Source: Rugalucina vietnamica
Taxonomy: Eukaryota > Mollusca > Bivalvia > Lucinida > Lucinidae
Direction of reading: 5' to 3'
Assembly (NCBI GenBank): GCA_964017185.1
Contig: OZ024879.1
Coordinates: forward strand, 41,237,883 to 41,301,882
DNA: 64,000 nucleotides
The notes under the pieces were generated by a model that saw nothing but the letters and a program-made list of their open reading frames with translations, did not search any database and was not told the DNA's origin. Shown here one piece after another: positions 46,200 to 58,017 of the stretch. The position numbers and the translations under genes are program-made. Numbering within the stretch: position 1 is the stretch's first letter; every line of letters starts with the position of its first letter.

Positions 46200-47424
46200 C
46201 ACCAGTCATTTGTAACCACTGCCCCCCCCCCCAACCTACGGGGATAGCCGGGGAATGGCCGGGCCAATGAGCGGGGTAATTACCTGTTGAGTGCCCCGGC
46301 AGGGCCGTGTAAGTGCTGGGATAGTGATTTGGCACCGAAATAGCGGGGCGATAGCCGTGGAATGGGCCGGAGAAAAAGCAGTGTTTTACGCGTGTTTTAC
46401 CGGAGCGATGGTCGTCTTTTAGCAGAGCAGTAACGACGAAATCTCCCGAGGACATTTCAAAGAAGATGGTGGCTTCAAAGCAAAACAAAAGTGAGAAAAT
46501 TCTATCAATATTTTTAACAAAAATACCCATTCCCGCAGCTGTTTCTGCGTTCTCGATAACTCCAATATGGGCGTATTTTTACGCGTGTTTTGCGTTTCGC
46601 ACGCCTAACATTCACTGCCGTGGATTCTCGCGCATTACGTCATGTTTGTTTCTGGCGACGCGTCCAAAATTTTCCATAAATTAGGTGAGAAAATAAGCTA
46701 CTGCTGAGAGATCAAGGCATCGTAGCCGCTAGACATTGTTCAAAGGTCAAGCTAGTCACCGACATGTGCCACTGACATTGGGAAGCAGTAGGCGTGTACT
46801 AAGCCCTTAGCCAATCAGAGCGCAGTAAGCTGACGATCAAGTTTTTGTTGATGGAGATTGACAGGTCAATTTTCACGGATCACAAATTCGTGTTAGTTCA
46901 TAGGAATGATAGGAAAACATGATGTAGTTAAAATATATTGTTAGCGATAAGACACTGCAGTGAATAAAGTCTACGCAAATATGCTTGTAATTTTGGTAGG
47001 AAAATTCGCTACAGAGACGGAACAATTTACACAATAGAGAGATCGTTTTCTTGTGCGATTTTCCGTTTTTTGCACATGTTTCCACTACTATTTGCATAAA
47101 AATTCTCCGAATGAGAGAATGAATCACAATGTCAATTGTTTTTAAGAACTTCTGAATGAGAAATCGGCAGAAAAGAAGAGAAAAAAAAACACCTTTCTAC
47201 GGTCACGAAAACTAATGACATTACATCGGTCCCTTTAAAGCACAAGCATTTTTCTTTGTAATGAATATTCAGCAGTCTCCTGGCATCGGTATTGGTCTTA
47301 ACTGCCTTCATGTGTGATAAAAACCTTAATTTATAAATTTTGGCTGCTTCTACTTCAGTATTCTCTAACAAATTTGTTACGTCTAGAAAAAACAAGTACT
47401 GGCTTTTGTAAAAAAAAAAAAAAG

Positions 47425-47461
<37 letters not shown>

Positions 47462-48821
47462 GGACATGACCAAATTTTCAGTGGAATCCTAGTTGATGAA
47501 AAAAAAAGTTTTTGAAATATATTATTAAGGGTAAAACTCCAAGTTTTCATGGTCAAACTCCTAGTTTTCATTTCTGACTCCAAGTTTTCATTTCTGACTC
47601 CAACTTTTTTCCAGTGAAGGGTTCTTAGAATCCTGTTCTCAAAATCCTCGTGAGAGCTTATTCCCTCCTTGAATCGATGTACACTCTGTGGTCATAAATG
47701 AGTTATCAAAGTGAAAAAAGTTTTTAAGTGAATTTGGGGGATAGACATATGAATTTTAATTATATCGCAAAACAATTCTTGTCTTGTTATGTTATAAAGT
47801 AAAATTTCTAAAAGAAAATAATGTTTTGTTGATCATAACTTTGATCTTAAATTTTTGGCTGGTTGCTAGGCAATTTAAAAACGTGACTGAAAAATGGGTA
47901 CCCGTTCAACTACAATTGTTGCCATGTTACATACATGTTCTCACCTGGTTGATTTACCACTGAAAGTAAGGACTATGTATTTACCTTTGCATAAATATAT
48001 GTTTGGACAAGTTTGAACACGTCAAAAAGAAACTGCAGCCTTTTAAATTTTTGTCAAGCAAAAAAGACAAAATTAATATGGGAGTCAATGGGAGTGAAGG
48101 TGTTCTCAGAATTTCTGCAGCATATAACTAGTGCCATTTTAAACTTCATTATTTAAGTACTTTAGGTCACTTATAGATTAGCGCCTAATATCTTACCTTT
48201 CATCTCACCCCACTATTACCATGGCAACCACAAACAGCAGACTGGTGCTCAATTTTATGTGGTGTTGTAAAATATATGCTTAGCAACAAACTCCATTTGG
48301 ATCAAGAATAATATAAATATTTTAAGATTGTTTGGAAATGTTTTCCCTACATGATGGTATGTAATATGATATAGTTCAAGTAATAGAAATTATATTATGT
48401 TGACAAAAATGACTAAAGATCTTGCATTTTTTCACTTTGGGAACTCACTTATGGCCTCTGAGTGTAATTAATCAATGCAGACAGTCTGAGATAAAGATGA
48501 AACTGTATCTGTACATGTCTCTGAGACAGTTTACATGTATTAAGACTTCAGCTGAATTTGAACAAAATGATGTACTGCACAAAGATCTGTTGCAGGGCAT
48601 CGTATTTACATAAAAGTGGTAAATGTTTTTTGTTGATGAAATATTTGACATCTACAATCAAAATTTTTTACCTGTCCCCGGGGGTGGGGGAAAAAGACCA
48701 GTGTTTTTACCTCCCATATGTCCCCATAGTGCGGGGGTTATAGCAGGGCTTTATTTTGTAAAAAGTTGCTGTCCCCGCCCATCCCCGTAGGTGGGGAGGC
48801 AGTGATTACAAATGACTGGTG
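46200..48821. mobile_element. 2.6-kb element with long terminal inverted repeats (family J)
   Basis: The left end, CACCAGTCATTTGTAACCAC then TGCC, a C run and CCTACGGGGAT, is mirrored at 48757–48821 (ATCCCCGTAGGTGGGG … AGTGATTACAAATGACTGGTG). The ends pair over about 65 bp. Outside them lie CATTATG (46193–46199) and CATTAATG (48822–48829), a likely 7–8 bp target duplication. GC-rich sub-terminal parts (46230–46400 and 48670–48780) contrast with the AT-rich core. I find no transposase, so it looks non-autonomous; an 8-bp target site would suit hAT-like elements. Confidence 0.6.
47409..47460. repeat. Poly(A) run
   Basis: About 50 A with one G inside family J. Possibly the tail of a lost retroposon. 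Confidence 0.7.
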
Positions 48822-49044
48822 CATTAATGCCAGCATTTTATTTTTCTAAAAACCAAAAAAAAAAAAAAAACATCATAAGTTCTAATTGAGATTGGGGAGA
48901 ATTGGAGTGCAGGCTCTAAAGGCGTACCTAAGGGTAAATACGTTAAAAATTTTCTTACTTTGTAGCGTTGTGTTTAAAATAATTGGTCAAAATGTACCAT
49001 ACCACGCTGAAAAACCCTTAGGTAGAATCAGAATACGTCAAAAT

Positions 49045-49145
49045 GACAATACCACACCTGGGGGGATGGGCCCGGGGGGGGGGGGGGGGGCACTCCCTGA
49101 TAAGCAGTGTACCGATGCGTGATCAAAGGAATGTTGAACATACCC
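49045..49145 (+). repeat. LINE 3' tail fragment (family F)
   Basis: GGGGGGATGGG, a G run, then GCACTCCCTGATAAGCAGTG and TACCGATGCGTGATCAAA. The same block, inverted, follows the LINE coding fragment at 61600–61735, so it is probably that LINE's 3' UTR. Confidence 0.5.
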
Positions 49146-49537
49146 TAAACAGTGTGATCGACATTTAAAATTTGACCCCCCTTTTCACTGTGTTTGCTTT
49201 AAGGATTTATCAATATTGACATGAGTGGGTGGGGTATGTAAAACAGAAATCTACTGTTTTCTTGAATCTGTTAATCAAATGATGATGTGTATTTATTGCT
49301 AATAGACGTCACCGATACTAGGAATGAGTCAATATAGTTATTATTTTAAAATTTTAAATAGCTTGGTGTAAAATTGGAAATGTAACTGGTTTTCGTGGGA
49401 CCCATTTCCTGGAAAATGGAATGCATTTGAATAAAAATTACGCAAAGCCTAAATGTCTAGGATACATAATCTGACAAATTAAAAATTATTTTGGGGTCAT
49501 GGAAATGTATTTCTCTGGGGAAAGTTAGTGTAAAAAG

Positions 49538-50032
49538 GTACAAGTAGGCAAAGATCAGGAAAAGGCGCAATCAGAAAAAGATTCCCACTCCAAAAACCGA
49601 GGTGGGAAAAAACCAAACTAACAATCAGGTACTTATACCATGAAACATATCGTAAGCCGAATGAGCAGCTATTTTCCCAATAGGTGGCCACTCAGTTACC
49701 TTAACTTAACTAAAAATATGAAAACATACATAAGGCGCCAACAGCACAAAAAATTTTAAACACCAAGACATAAAACAAAAAGAACCACTACAGAAGTATC
49801 GACTTGGAACGATCAGTAACACAAAGTTACTGGCGGGCTTAAACCGGTTTTACAGGTACCTAACCTCACCCTCAGCTTCTGCAGTGGTTCACAACATTTA
49901 GTTAGTTCTTCGGTCCTCGTGGTGAATCTCTAACTAGTCAATGAATCATCAAGAACAAACAAATAAATCATGATTAATATCCTGATGAATCAAAAACCAG
50001 GACTCACAGATTGAGTAAGCTGCCCGACGATG
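49538..50032 (-). mobile_element. Retroposon-like repeat C, copy
   Basis: It has the conserved end GTACAAGTAGGCAAAGATCA and breaks off at GCTGCCCGACGATG. Close to the copy at 56032. Confidence 0.65.
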
Positions 50033-50564
50033 TTTTTCTGGAAAATTCTGAAAGTGGGTAACTTGGGGCGGATCGTGTGCGCTTACTGTTTGCTGAAAGA
50101 TGACATGCCTTTTGTTTCAGGTTCTTATATAATTGAAGTCAATGACTAAGAAAAATGGGTCCGACGATTTCAACCCGGAAGTAACTGAAAAATGACTCAC
50201 TTGCTCTGAGCTGACCACTCATTCCACAATCATGTATACACAAATCCATGTATTTGCAACATATTCAATAGTCCCATGATAAAGCATGCTAAAGAATGTA
50301 GTATTGTTGACAAAATAAACAATGCTTTTTACACAGGTAAATCTTCAATTATGTATATACAGTGACCGGCTATAAGTCCTTAAAATGTGACCCTTTCCAC
50401 TGTGTCCCGTCAAAAAGTACCCTTTTCCACTGTAGTCAACTAAAACACTGGAATGCAATAATTCTTTTATAACCACGTGAAGATGCTATATGTGTTATAT
50501 GCAAACAATCTGCCTGATGGCTTCAGAGAAGTAATTTTAAAATATAGACAGACTAGGGGTTAGA

Positions 50565-50785
50565 CGATTTACTGAAATCACCGAAATCACCACGAAATCA
50601 CCGAAATCACCTCAGAAATCACTTATATAAACATTATTTCTCTATTTAATGGTTTATATAATAGAGAAATATAGTACTTGAAGCTTTTATATTAGCATTT
50701 GATCAAGTAAATATGTTTTAGATGATAAAGAATAAAAAAGACATTGGAAGATTTCCGTGGTGATTTCGGTTAATCGTCGGTCTCC
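50565..50785. mobile_element. Small inverted-repeat element, 'ACCGAAATCACC' family
   Basis: TAGACGATTTACTGAAATCA and further CACCGAAATCAC repeats on the left face CCGTGGTGATTTCGGTTAAT on the right. A related GGTGATTTCGGTTAGTCGTC lies at 50945–50965, and another copy at 60430–60655. Confidence 0.5.
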
Positions 50786-51589
50786 CAAAATATACTGAAA
50801 TCACTTTGGAAGCATAGGTATATTTGAAGTGTATTGCTTTGATTTAGGCTTTACAATACACCCATTCTAAATGTTCAAAACTAAATGTATTAGTCCGTTG
50901 ATTGTAATATAAGGATATATATAAATGTGAAGAACAATAGTAAGTCCGCGGTGATTTCGGTTAGTCGTCGTAAAAACCGAAATCACCAGATAGTGACCCT
51001 GAGCAATGACCAGTGATGCGTTACCAGCAGTCAATGTGCAACAAAAGAAAAATTTCCATGACCAATATTTTCTATATCACGGTACAATAACTATTTCCTT
51101 TTTAATTTGATCGTTTGTTGTTCAGATTCAATGGAATGTAAAGGAGAGTAATCACGTTAAACTTTTATTGACTTTATTTCAACTAAAACTACATATACAT
51201 GTGTACACAACCGATTTTCGTCGCGAATAAACATATGTTACAGTTTCAAAGTATTTCAGATGCAGAGGTCATTTCAACATACTATATAGCGAACCACAAA
51301 GACGCCGATCAGACAGGTTACGCCTTTGTTGTTCGCTTATGCCAAACATATGTTTAGTCGTGACGATAATCTCGTATATAATCGCATATTGCATATTCAA
51401 ATATCAAACAGATTTAAAAGAAACAAACCCATACTTTTTGAAACATATGTAAAATAAGAGATTTATGAATAAAACATTCTATATATAAAATTTTGGAGGA
51501 AAAATTTTAAGACTAACAAAGAATTAAATATAAAGGGCAAAAAAGAAAACTATCATAAACACATGTATATCACCTTTGACTATTTTAAC

Positions 51590-52110
51590 AAAGTACATGC
51601 ACTCAGTGTAAAAAGCGTATCTGGAAAATCGTGCGTCATAAAAGATATAAAAATAAATGTAAATATTCCCAATATCATAGATTCAAAAATAAAAAGGACG
51701 AACCAAAATGCACATGTACACAGTGTAAAAGGTGTATATGAAAATTATGTGTCAATAAAGATATAAAATAAATGTAAGTATACCCAATTTCAAAACTTGG
51801 AGGAGGACGAACAAAAATGTTTGAAAAATGCATATACAATCTGGAACTATATAACACTGCTGCTTCAGAAAATGAACAATAAATGAAATCATGCGATCCT
51901 ACGAGATCGTAACCGGTGGTTAAGCCATGGTTGTATGACACGAACCATTTATGCCATTTCAGGAAAACAGTGAATAAGTGAATATAAAATGTATCACAAT
52001 CGAATAGCACAGCTATAAAGAACACCACATAGTGAAAATAAAAGAAAAACGTGCGACCTACGCAGTCGTAACCGATGGTTAAACCATAGTTTTTTGACAC
52101 GAATCTTTCA
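51590..52110. repeat. Pairs of direct repeats beside the MULE gene
   Basis: ACACAGTGTAAAAGGTGTAT-type units occur twice about 128 bp apart (51600 and 51720). The AGATCGTAACCGGTGGTTAA block occurs twice about 161 bp apart (51890 and 52051). They lie just past the 3' end of the transposase gene and could be sub-terminal repeats of the element. Confidence 0.4.
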
Positions 52111-52235
52111 TTTCACTGAGTGATGGGCACATTTTGCTTAAAACCTGAGATAGATAGCACAATCCCTCTATTTTCTCTAAATCCAGTGTACGAGTCGATT
52201 AATCTCATTCATATCATTCAAACTACATGTATTGA

Positions 52236-54711
52236 TCACTGACTTTTTTTCTTCATTAGACCGGACGTCGTTCGTTCCGTCCTGTTACGCTTACGCTGTC
52301 CGATTTTCTGACCTTTCGTCCTTGGTGCAACAACCTCAGATGACCCGTCAGTGGACGTCACAAGACGTGCGTTTTTCAGTTCATACGCCCTAAAACGACG
52401 GAACAACCTGTTCCTCTCGTCATCTGTCTTGTTTGCCCAGACCATCTTGCTGACAACGAACTGACTGTGTGATTCTGCCAATCTGTACTGACCAGTACTC
52501 ACCAAAGCTCTCTTCAAGTCTTTAAATTGAGCGTCAACAAGTTCCTTGACGTACAAAATAAAGTCAAGAAGAGGCTTTGATTTCCAGTCTATTGCCTGTT
52601 TCAATACATGATTGACAGACTCACAGTTGTTGTTCGTCCAGTCACTCTGTGAAACTACTTCAGGATCCTTGCGTTTTTATTAAGCAAATCCTTAAGTCGT
52701 TTCTGAAAATACCTGAGAAAGTTTTTAGATATAGACTGACTCAGTGATTCTATTTCTTCGCACTTTTCGTCGAAGCAAATAGTATCATCGGCATGAACTA
52801 ACCCATCATCACCAAAAAGTTTGTCCATCATAATCTTTTTGTCATACTTGTCGACACTGTCGTCCGATAGTTTCTGATTGGCATTTTGTCGCAAATGTCG
52901 AGTACACAAGATATGGTTTGAGTCGGGAAAGGCCATTTTTATTGCGTTCACCAATGCCCGTTCATCATCAGTACCTATAACCAAATTGGATGTGTCAACG
53001 TCATTCAGTTTTACCTTTAAGTTCTAGAAGAAGTTGCTATATGTGTCAATATCTGAATTGTCATGGATAAACATAGAACCAATGAATATTGGGGGCTCAG
53101 AAGTTGGTCACTGACAGCTGTTTATAGCATGTAACTGTGACGTGCATGTCACACAAATTGAAAGTTTTATCAACCCCTAAGACTGTTTTGCCATTGCAAC
53201 ACAGTTGTTTAAGATCTTGGATTTGCTCATCATTATACAAAACTTGCCATTTTGTCGTATAACTGACCTGATAAATGGGTCATTACGGGATACCTTATTC
53301 TCAATCTCAATGATATGGTCTGCAATGTTCTGTCTGTTACCAGTTAAACCAGCTTGTTTTCGTTCATTAGTGACCATTCTACGTTTCATGTCCCTAACCT
53401 GTCTTGGGTCCGTTGGACCACTTAGTTCATCGTGTTTGTTTGTGAGTTTATCATAGACTTGCTTTGGTTTGTTTGACTTAAGCATGTCGGCCATCTCAGA
53501 CATTACATTGTCCGGCGTCCGAACATATTCTGTCTTGTGCTTTGCGTTGCCATGAGGTGCAACACCGGGGAACTTCCCGACATACTCAACAACTGCTATT
53601 TCTTTATCCCCTCCTAACCCTAACCAAGAAACCCTTTTTTCATATGTCTGATCTTTCTTCAACTTGGTATAATACCTATGAAGCTCAACTATTTCGCTAT
53701 CTAATGGTGGTGGATTGAGCGGTACATACTGATATTGACCCTTAATTTTCCGTTTAAAACAATAGCCGGTATCCTCCCTTTTTACTATTCCTTTAAGTTC
53801 CCCACTAGGCAAGACCAAAAATCTGGAAGTTGGAGACCCCCCTTTACTTCCTTGCCAAACCCCACAGTCATCAGAAAATCTGCTTCTTCCCCCATTTTTC
53901 CTACTGTCAAAATTTTGATCATTTCGTACAACAAAGTACACATTTTCCTTTAGACCAGTGGGAATCTGTTCCAAACATCGATCACTTGCTTGTAATAGCC
54001 TGATTAATGAGTTCATTTCAAGAAACCCACCATTCAGTTTACCACCTAACGTCTCATCATCATCAATTTCAACTGTTTCGTTTTCGACCGAACCTATCGA
54101 CTCTTGTGATTTATCATTTTCTGACAATTCTGAAGCAACAGACTTAGCGCAGTCGCCATAATCTGATTGATCACCATCAGCTTGACACTCGTCAAGCTTC
54201 ATGGGACCAACTGATTCCTGGAAACTATCAGAGGTCTGTGGGTGCAGAACAACATCAGATGCATCAAGGGGAGATCTGGGCCCGAGGTTATAAAACTTTT
54301 TTCATGCTCAGCTCAGCTGAGACAAAAATTTATCCTGCTCATAAATGTTAAAATGCCAACAATTGTAAATTGAGCAGGATAAATTACTAGTTTTTGAGTT
54401 TTGAACCTGAATATTTCACAATTTTTGACTATTTCAGCATTTATTAGCAGTTGAAATTTCATGCTCAGCTGAGCTGAGCTTGAAAAAAGATTTATAACCT
54501 TGGGGCCTGAACTGGAAAGATTTACATTCAGTACCTGAGTGAGCTGTATCAGAATTCGATTCCGAACCTGATAGATCTGACATAGATGGCCAACCTAAAT
54601 CTATATGCAACGAATCGTCAACCCTGTTTCCAAGATTTTCTGATTCTATGCATGTAGGTTTAGAAGGCTGTTTTACTGCTGTAACCTTAACACATGAATC
54701 TTTAAGTATAG
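52236..54711 (-). pseudogene. MULE-type (Mutator-like) transposase gene, decayed
   Basis: It starts near 54711 after an acceptor-like TATAGACAGCTAACAG. The front (54711–53177, apart from a MITE at 54283–54502) is acidic and Ser-rich, then a basic part leading to the core. Core marks in order: GVDKTFNLCDMHVTVTCYK (about 53180–53120), SEPPIFIGSMFIHDNSDID, NLVIGTDDERALVNAIKMAF, ILCTRHLRQN, DWTNNNCESVNHVLKQA and a basic tail RTKGQKIGQRKRNRTERT. These match the MULE DDE core (acidic TDD, C/H block, NN-CES). Frame changes fall near 53190, 53115 and 52660, and a TAG lies near 53023. As a transposase it would cut and paste DNA; this copy cannot be complete. Confidence 0.7.
54283..54502 (+). mobile_element. 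MITE family G, copy 2, inside the MULE coding exon
   Basis: 220 bp with ends CGAGGTTATAAAACTTTTTT and, mirrored, TTTATAACCTTG, plus the CTCAGCTGAGCTGAG arms. GGGCC flanks both sides (54278–54282 and 54503–54507), a likely target duplication. Sequence on both sides reads in the same coding style (…KSFQF and SPLDASDVVLHPQ). Confidence 0.65.
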
Positions 54712-55073
54712 CCTGTTAGCTGTCTATAAAAACTGATGTTTTGCAGAATATCTGGCTTATTATTAGTGATACAATTAAATTTATTTTTCCAATGTTATTT
54801 GTATACCAATACATAACTAGCAACTGATTTTCAGAATTTTTGCTTGTTGATTTCTTGCTTTTGTCTATTAAACCTAATACAAATAATTAAGACAGAATGA
54901 AGGGGAGTAGTTCGAATTATTGTAACAGCTAAATGCACCGCCCAAGCCCACATCCCATTCAATGAAATTTCTATAGGCAGATTAATGTAATCCAATAGTA
55001 TACTGTTGAACAAAGTGAATGTTGGAAACCATGTAAATGAACTTTTCAATAAAGTTTAAAGTAACCACTTTCA

Positions 55074-55225
55074 TTAAGCTTCAGTGTCATCATCAGACTC
55101 TGTTGATCCTCCTGACTCTGTATCCTCACTATCAGAGTCAATGCTTCAAAATACTTATGGTTTTTCAAAATCACATACGATTTTTCTGGCAAAGGTTTAG
55201 GTGGCATTTCTTTTTTTCTTCTGGA
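55074..55225 (-). CDS. Candidate 3' exon of the PHD–OTU gene with an acidic tail
   Basis: After TATTCTCCAG the sequence encodes KKKEMPPKPLPEKSYVILKN in one frame and then, after an apparent one-base shift near 55147, SIDSDSEDTESGGSTESDDD and a stop at 55074. A basic patch and an acidic Ser-rich tail would suit a nuclear protein. The link to the OTU exon is not proven; no donor/acceptor pair keeps a single frame. Confidence 0.3.
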
Positions 55226-55810
55226 GAATACAAATAAAGTGAATAAGTTTTACTCAGGCAAGAGATTAACAGTTAACAGGTATTATAAATGCATTGTTCG
55301 CATAATAACTGGGGCATTTTAAAACCTACATCACGGTATGTGTTTCAAATGTAAACTATATTTTGCTGGACTTATCAGTCTCTACTGAGCATCCGTACGT
55401 CGCACTGGGACCTTGCTGTTCCCATGCGCACAGCTTTGAAGAAAACATACTGCTGCTAGTCTTGCATTGGAGCACAGGACATTTCTTAGGTTTTACATAG
55501 TGTACTTTTTCATGTGCATTTCAAATGCAGACTTAACCAACAATAGATAGAGATATTGCATTCAAAGAAGCATATATTCCTAGGCTATTACATAAACAAA
55601 TTTACTCCCATGTTCATTACAGGCAAAATGCCATGTAAAAATGGGCAGTTTTCAAAAGAAACTTTTTAACCTCAAAATGTAAAAGTTGTTAAAAATATAG
55701 ATTAGTTATGTATAAGATAACCATTTAAGGTGCACCATACCTCAAAGTGATTAGTTTTGTTGTTTTGAAGATATATAGCAAAACCCCAGTTTTTATAGAC
55801 AGCTAACCGC

Positions 55811-56031
55811 CTATACCAATGGAACAAAATGATTGACCTTAAACTGTTTTGGAGTTTGAGGAACACGCACTGATGTCCACATCAATGTCAAACTACTGGC
55901 TGACTGTAGTGAAACCTTCCTACCACACACAGTTCTAGTAAATGCTGAAGAAAGTTCGTGCTTTAACTGAGGAGGGTAGTATGATTTGATGGGTATACCT
56001 AACGCGGCACTCAGAGCATACACATGAGAAA
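55811..56031 (-). CDS. OTU-type cysteine protease, C-terminal half
   Basis: Reads SHVYALSAALGIPIKSYYPP, continuing to KVNHFVPLV and TAG at 55811. HVYALS…I.S.YPP and the catalytic-His motif NHF-P-L are the end of an OTU domain. A GTATAG right after CCATTG could also serve as a splice donor. It is separated from its front half by retroposon C (56032–56635). Confidence 0.7.
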
Positions 56032-56635
56032 GTACAAGTAGGCAAAGATCAGGAAAAGGCGCAATCAGAAAAAGAATCCCACTCCAAAAACCAAGGTGGG
56101 AAAAAACCAAACTAACAATCAGGTGCTTATACCATGAAAACATTTCGTAAGCCGAATGAGCAGCTATTTTCCCAATAGGTGGCCACTCAGTTACCTTAAC
56201 TTAACTAAAAATATGCAAACATACATAAGGCGCCAACAACACAAAAATATTTTAAACACCAAGACATAAAACAAAAAGAACCACCACAGAAGTATCGACT
56301 TGGAACGATCAGTAACACAAAGTTACTGGCGGGTTTAAATCGATTTTACACGGCCGTAACCTCACCCTCAGCTTCTGCAGTGGTTCATAACATTTAGTTA
56401 GTTCTTCGGTCCTCGTGGTGAATCTCTAACTAGTAAATGAATCATCAAGAACAAACAAATAAATCATGATAGACATCCTGATGAATCAAAAACCAGGACT
56501 CACAGATTCAGTAAGCTGCCCGACGATGGAGATCCCTGGGCGCCAAATAACTTACTAACTCCGGAGCTAAAGAAAAACAACAGTTAGACCCCGGTGGGCC
56601 AAGCAACAGACAAGAAGCTCCGGCCCCAACCAACT
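56032..56635 (-). mobile_element. Retroposon-like repeat C, inserted in the OTU domain
   Basis: A full-length copy (about 604 bp) from GTACAAGTAGGC to CCAACCAACTA, same ends as the copy at 36474–37072. Coding sequence of the OTU domain lies directly on both sides (…ESYAEI and SHVYALS…), so it splits the catalytic domain unless it is spliced out. The last ~17 codons of the open frame (VGWGRSFLSVAWPTGV) are element sequence. Confidence 0.7.
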
Positions 56636-57076
56636 ATTTCTGCATACGATTCATCAATCACAGCATCTCTAACAAGCTTATCATAGTCACTAGTAACGAT
56701 TCTTGTGTCATTAAGAAAGTCATTGTACTTTTTCTTAGTATCATAACTTGATCTGTTGAGAATCAATTCTAGAGAAGTCTGTAACCTTAAAAGAATGTGA
56801 CAGTCCTGCTCACCAGTCATTGCTAAAGAAACTGATCTATATAAACAATTGCCGTCACCAATTACTTGTAACGGATTATAGTCCGTGTTCATAACTGGAT
56901 GAAACGTGTTTAATATCTGTACTGACGCTCTGTCAATTTGGGATTCGGAGAACACATGAACCGTACGATCTGCATCACATGGTACCTTCACGCCATAGGT
57001 CTGTAGTAACTTGTTCTCTGACTTTGCCTGGTTGAGAAGGTCACTCTTTCTAGTAGATTTCAGTGCTTCTCGCAAC
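56636..57076 (-). CDS. OTU-type cysteine protease, N-terminal half (exon 2)
   Basis: It begins after the acceptor TTTTTAATTATTTTTAAG at 57077. Its first base completes an AGG codon with exon 1 (59220), so the phases match. The catalytic motif is VIGDGNCLYRSVSLAMTG, with the OTU Asp and Cys in place, followed by the helix LLRLQTSLELILNR and the DAVIDESYAEI region. OTU enzymes usually cut ubiquitin chains; the substrate here is unknown. The N-terminal TTG sometimes taken as a start is inside the spliced frame. Confidence 0.72.
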
Positions 57077-57293
57077 CTTAAAAATAATTAAAAACTCTAT
57101 GACTAAACTGTAACCATTATGTACTGAGCAAAAGTGTAAACGTTACACATATACGATGGGCTATCGTAAAATACGTTTATAAATGTTGTAAAATAAAGAT
57201 ACGACATGCTGCATTATGTTTTGAAATTTCATCTCAAAGCTAAAAAACGACAACATTTTTATACGATCTTTTCGAACAACCCATGTATAAGTA

Positions 57294-57627
57294 TCACGAA
57301 AAATGCATGTCCTTGTAATGTATACCTCCTTGAACCTGGGGTATGCAGGGATATTCCTATTTTTGCTCCAAAATATAGATCATGCGCGGATCAAGAAATT
57401 TTCATGAGAGTGAGTCCAACGAAAATGGTAATTTTTAGTCACAGACGAGAGGGGGGTATCCAACCCCTCAAACAATCCCGAATTTACCTTTTTAGGTAAA
57501 ATTTTCTAATTCCCGGGGGGGGGGGTCCCCCCCCTCTGGATCCGCGCATGTAGATAGCGGTTCTAACTTGTGACCATGATCTATGTTTTGGAGCAAAAAT
57601 CAGAAAACTATGGCAAGTTTTCGTAAT
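57294..57627 (+). mobile_element. MITE family A, copy 10, with another MITE inside
   Basis: Left end ATCACGAAAAATGCATGTCC, right end GGCAAGTTTTCGTAATG, with the usual GAGCAAAAATCAGAAAAC block. The hairpin centre is replaced by family I (57379–57551). Confidence 0.6.
57379..57551 (+). mobile_element. MITE family I (CATGCGCGGATC ends)
   Basis: 173 bp with ends CATGCGCGGATC / GATCCGCGCATG and a G/C run (GGGGGGGGGGTCCCCCCCC) near the right end. TAGAT-like sequence lies on both sides and may be a target duplication. Confidence 0.6.
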
Positions 57628-57668
57628 GTAAGCCACCGCCCCATGCAACATGTGCAAGTTTTCGTCAT

Positions 57669-57780
57669 GCAAGCCACCGCATTAGAAAACCAACAATCTG
57701 CAGATGCGAAAACAAAGGTGCTGATCAGTGCCTTTGTTTTCGCTACTAAGATAGTACAATTCCTCTTCATTGAATGCGTT
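57669..57780 (+). mobile_element. MITE family B, deleted copy
   Basis: GCCACCGCATTAGAAAACCA, then GCGAAAACAAAGGTGCTGAT facing AGTGCCTTTGTTTTCGC, then AGATAGTACAATTCCTC. About half of the element is missing. Confidence 0.5.
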
Positions 57781-58017
57781 ATAATGCAAGAACGTATCTA
57801 AGACCGAGTGTAGATTTATGTATACTGTGGGTAGCCTTGACAAAGGCTCATTTTCTGCCATTACGTTGTGATATATTGGAAATAAAAATATTATCATTCA
57901 ATTAACTAAAGGTAATCTATTTATCACAAATTTCAACATGTTACTTTTCCCTACATTCTACGTTGTTTTCACCTGGACATCAAATATGACTTCTTTTAAA
58001 ACGTGTATGAGTTTTAT

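Noticed and set aside
46195-46684. Two small open frames (111 and 72 codons) near the left end of element J
   Set aside because: Low-complexity GC-rich sub-terminal DNA; no domain, no codon style, no initiation context.
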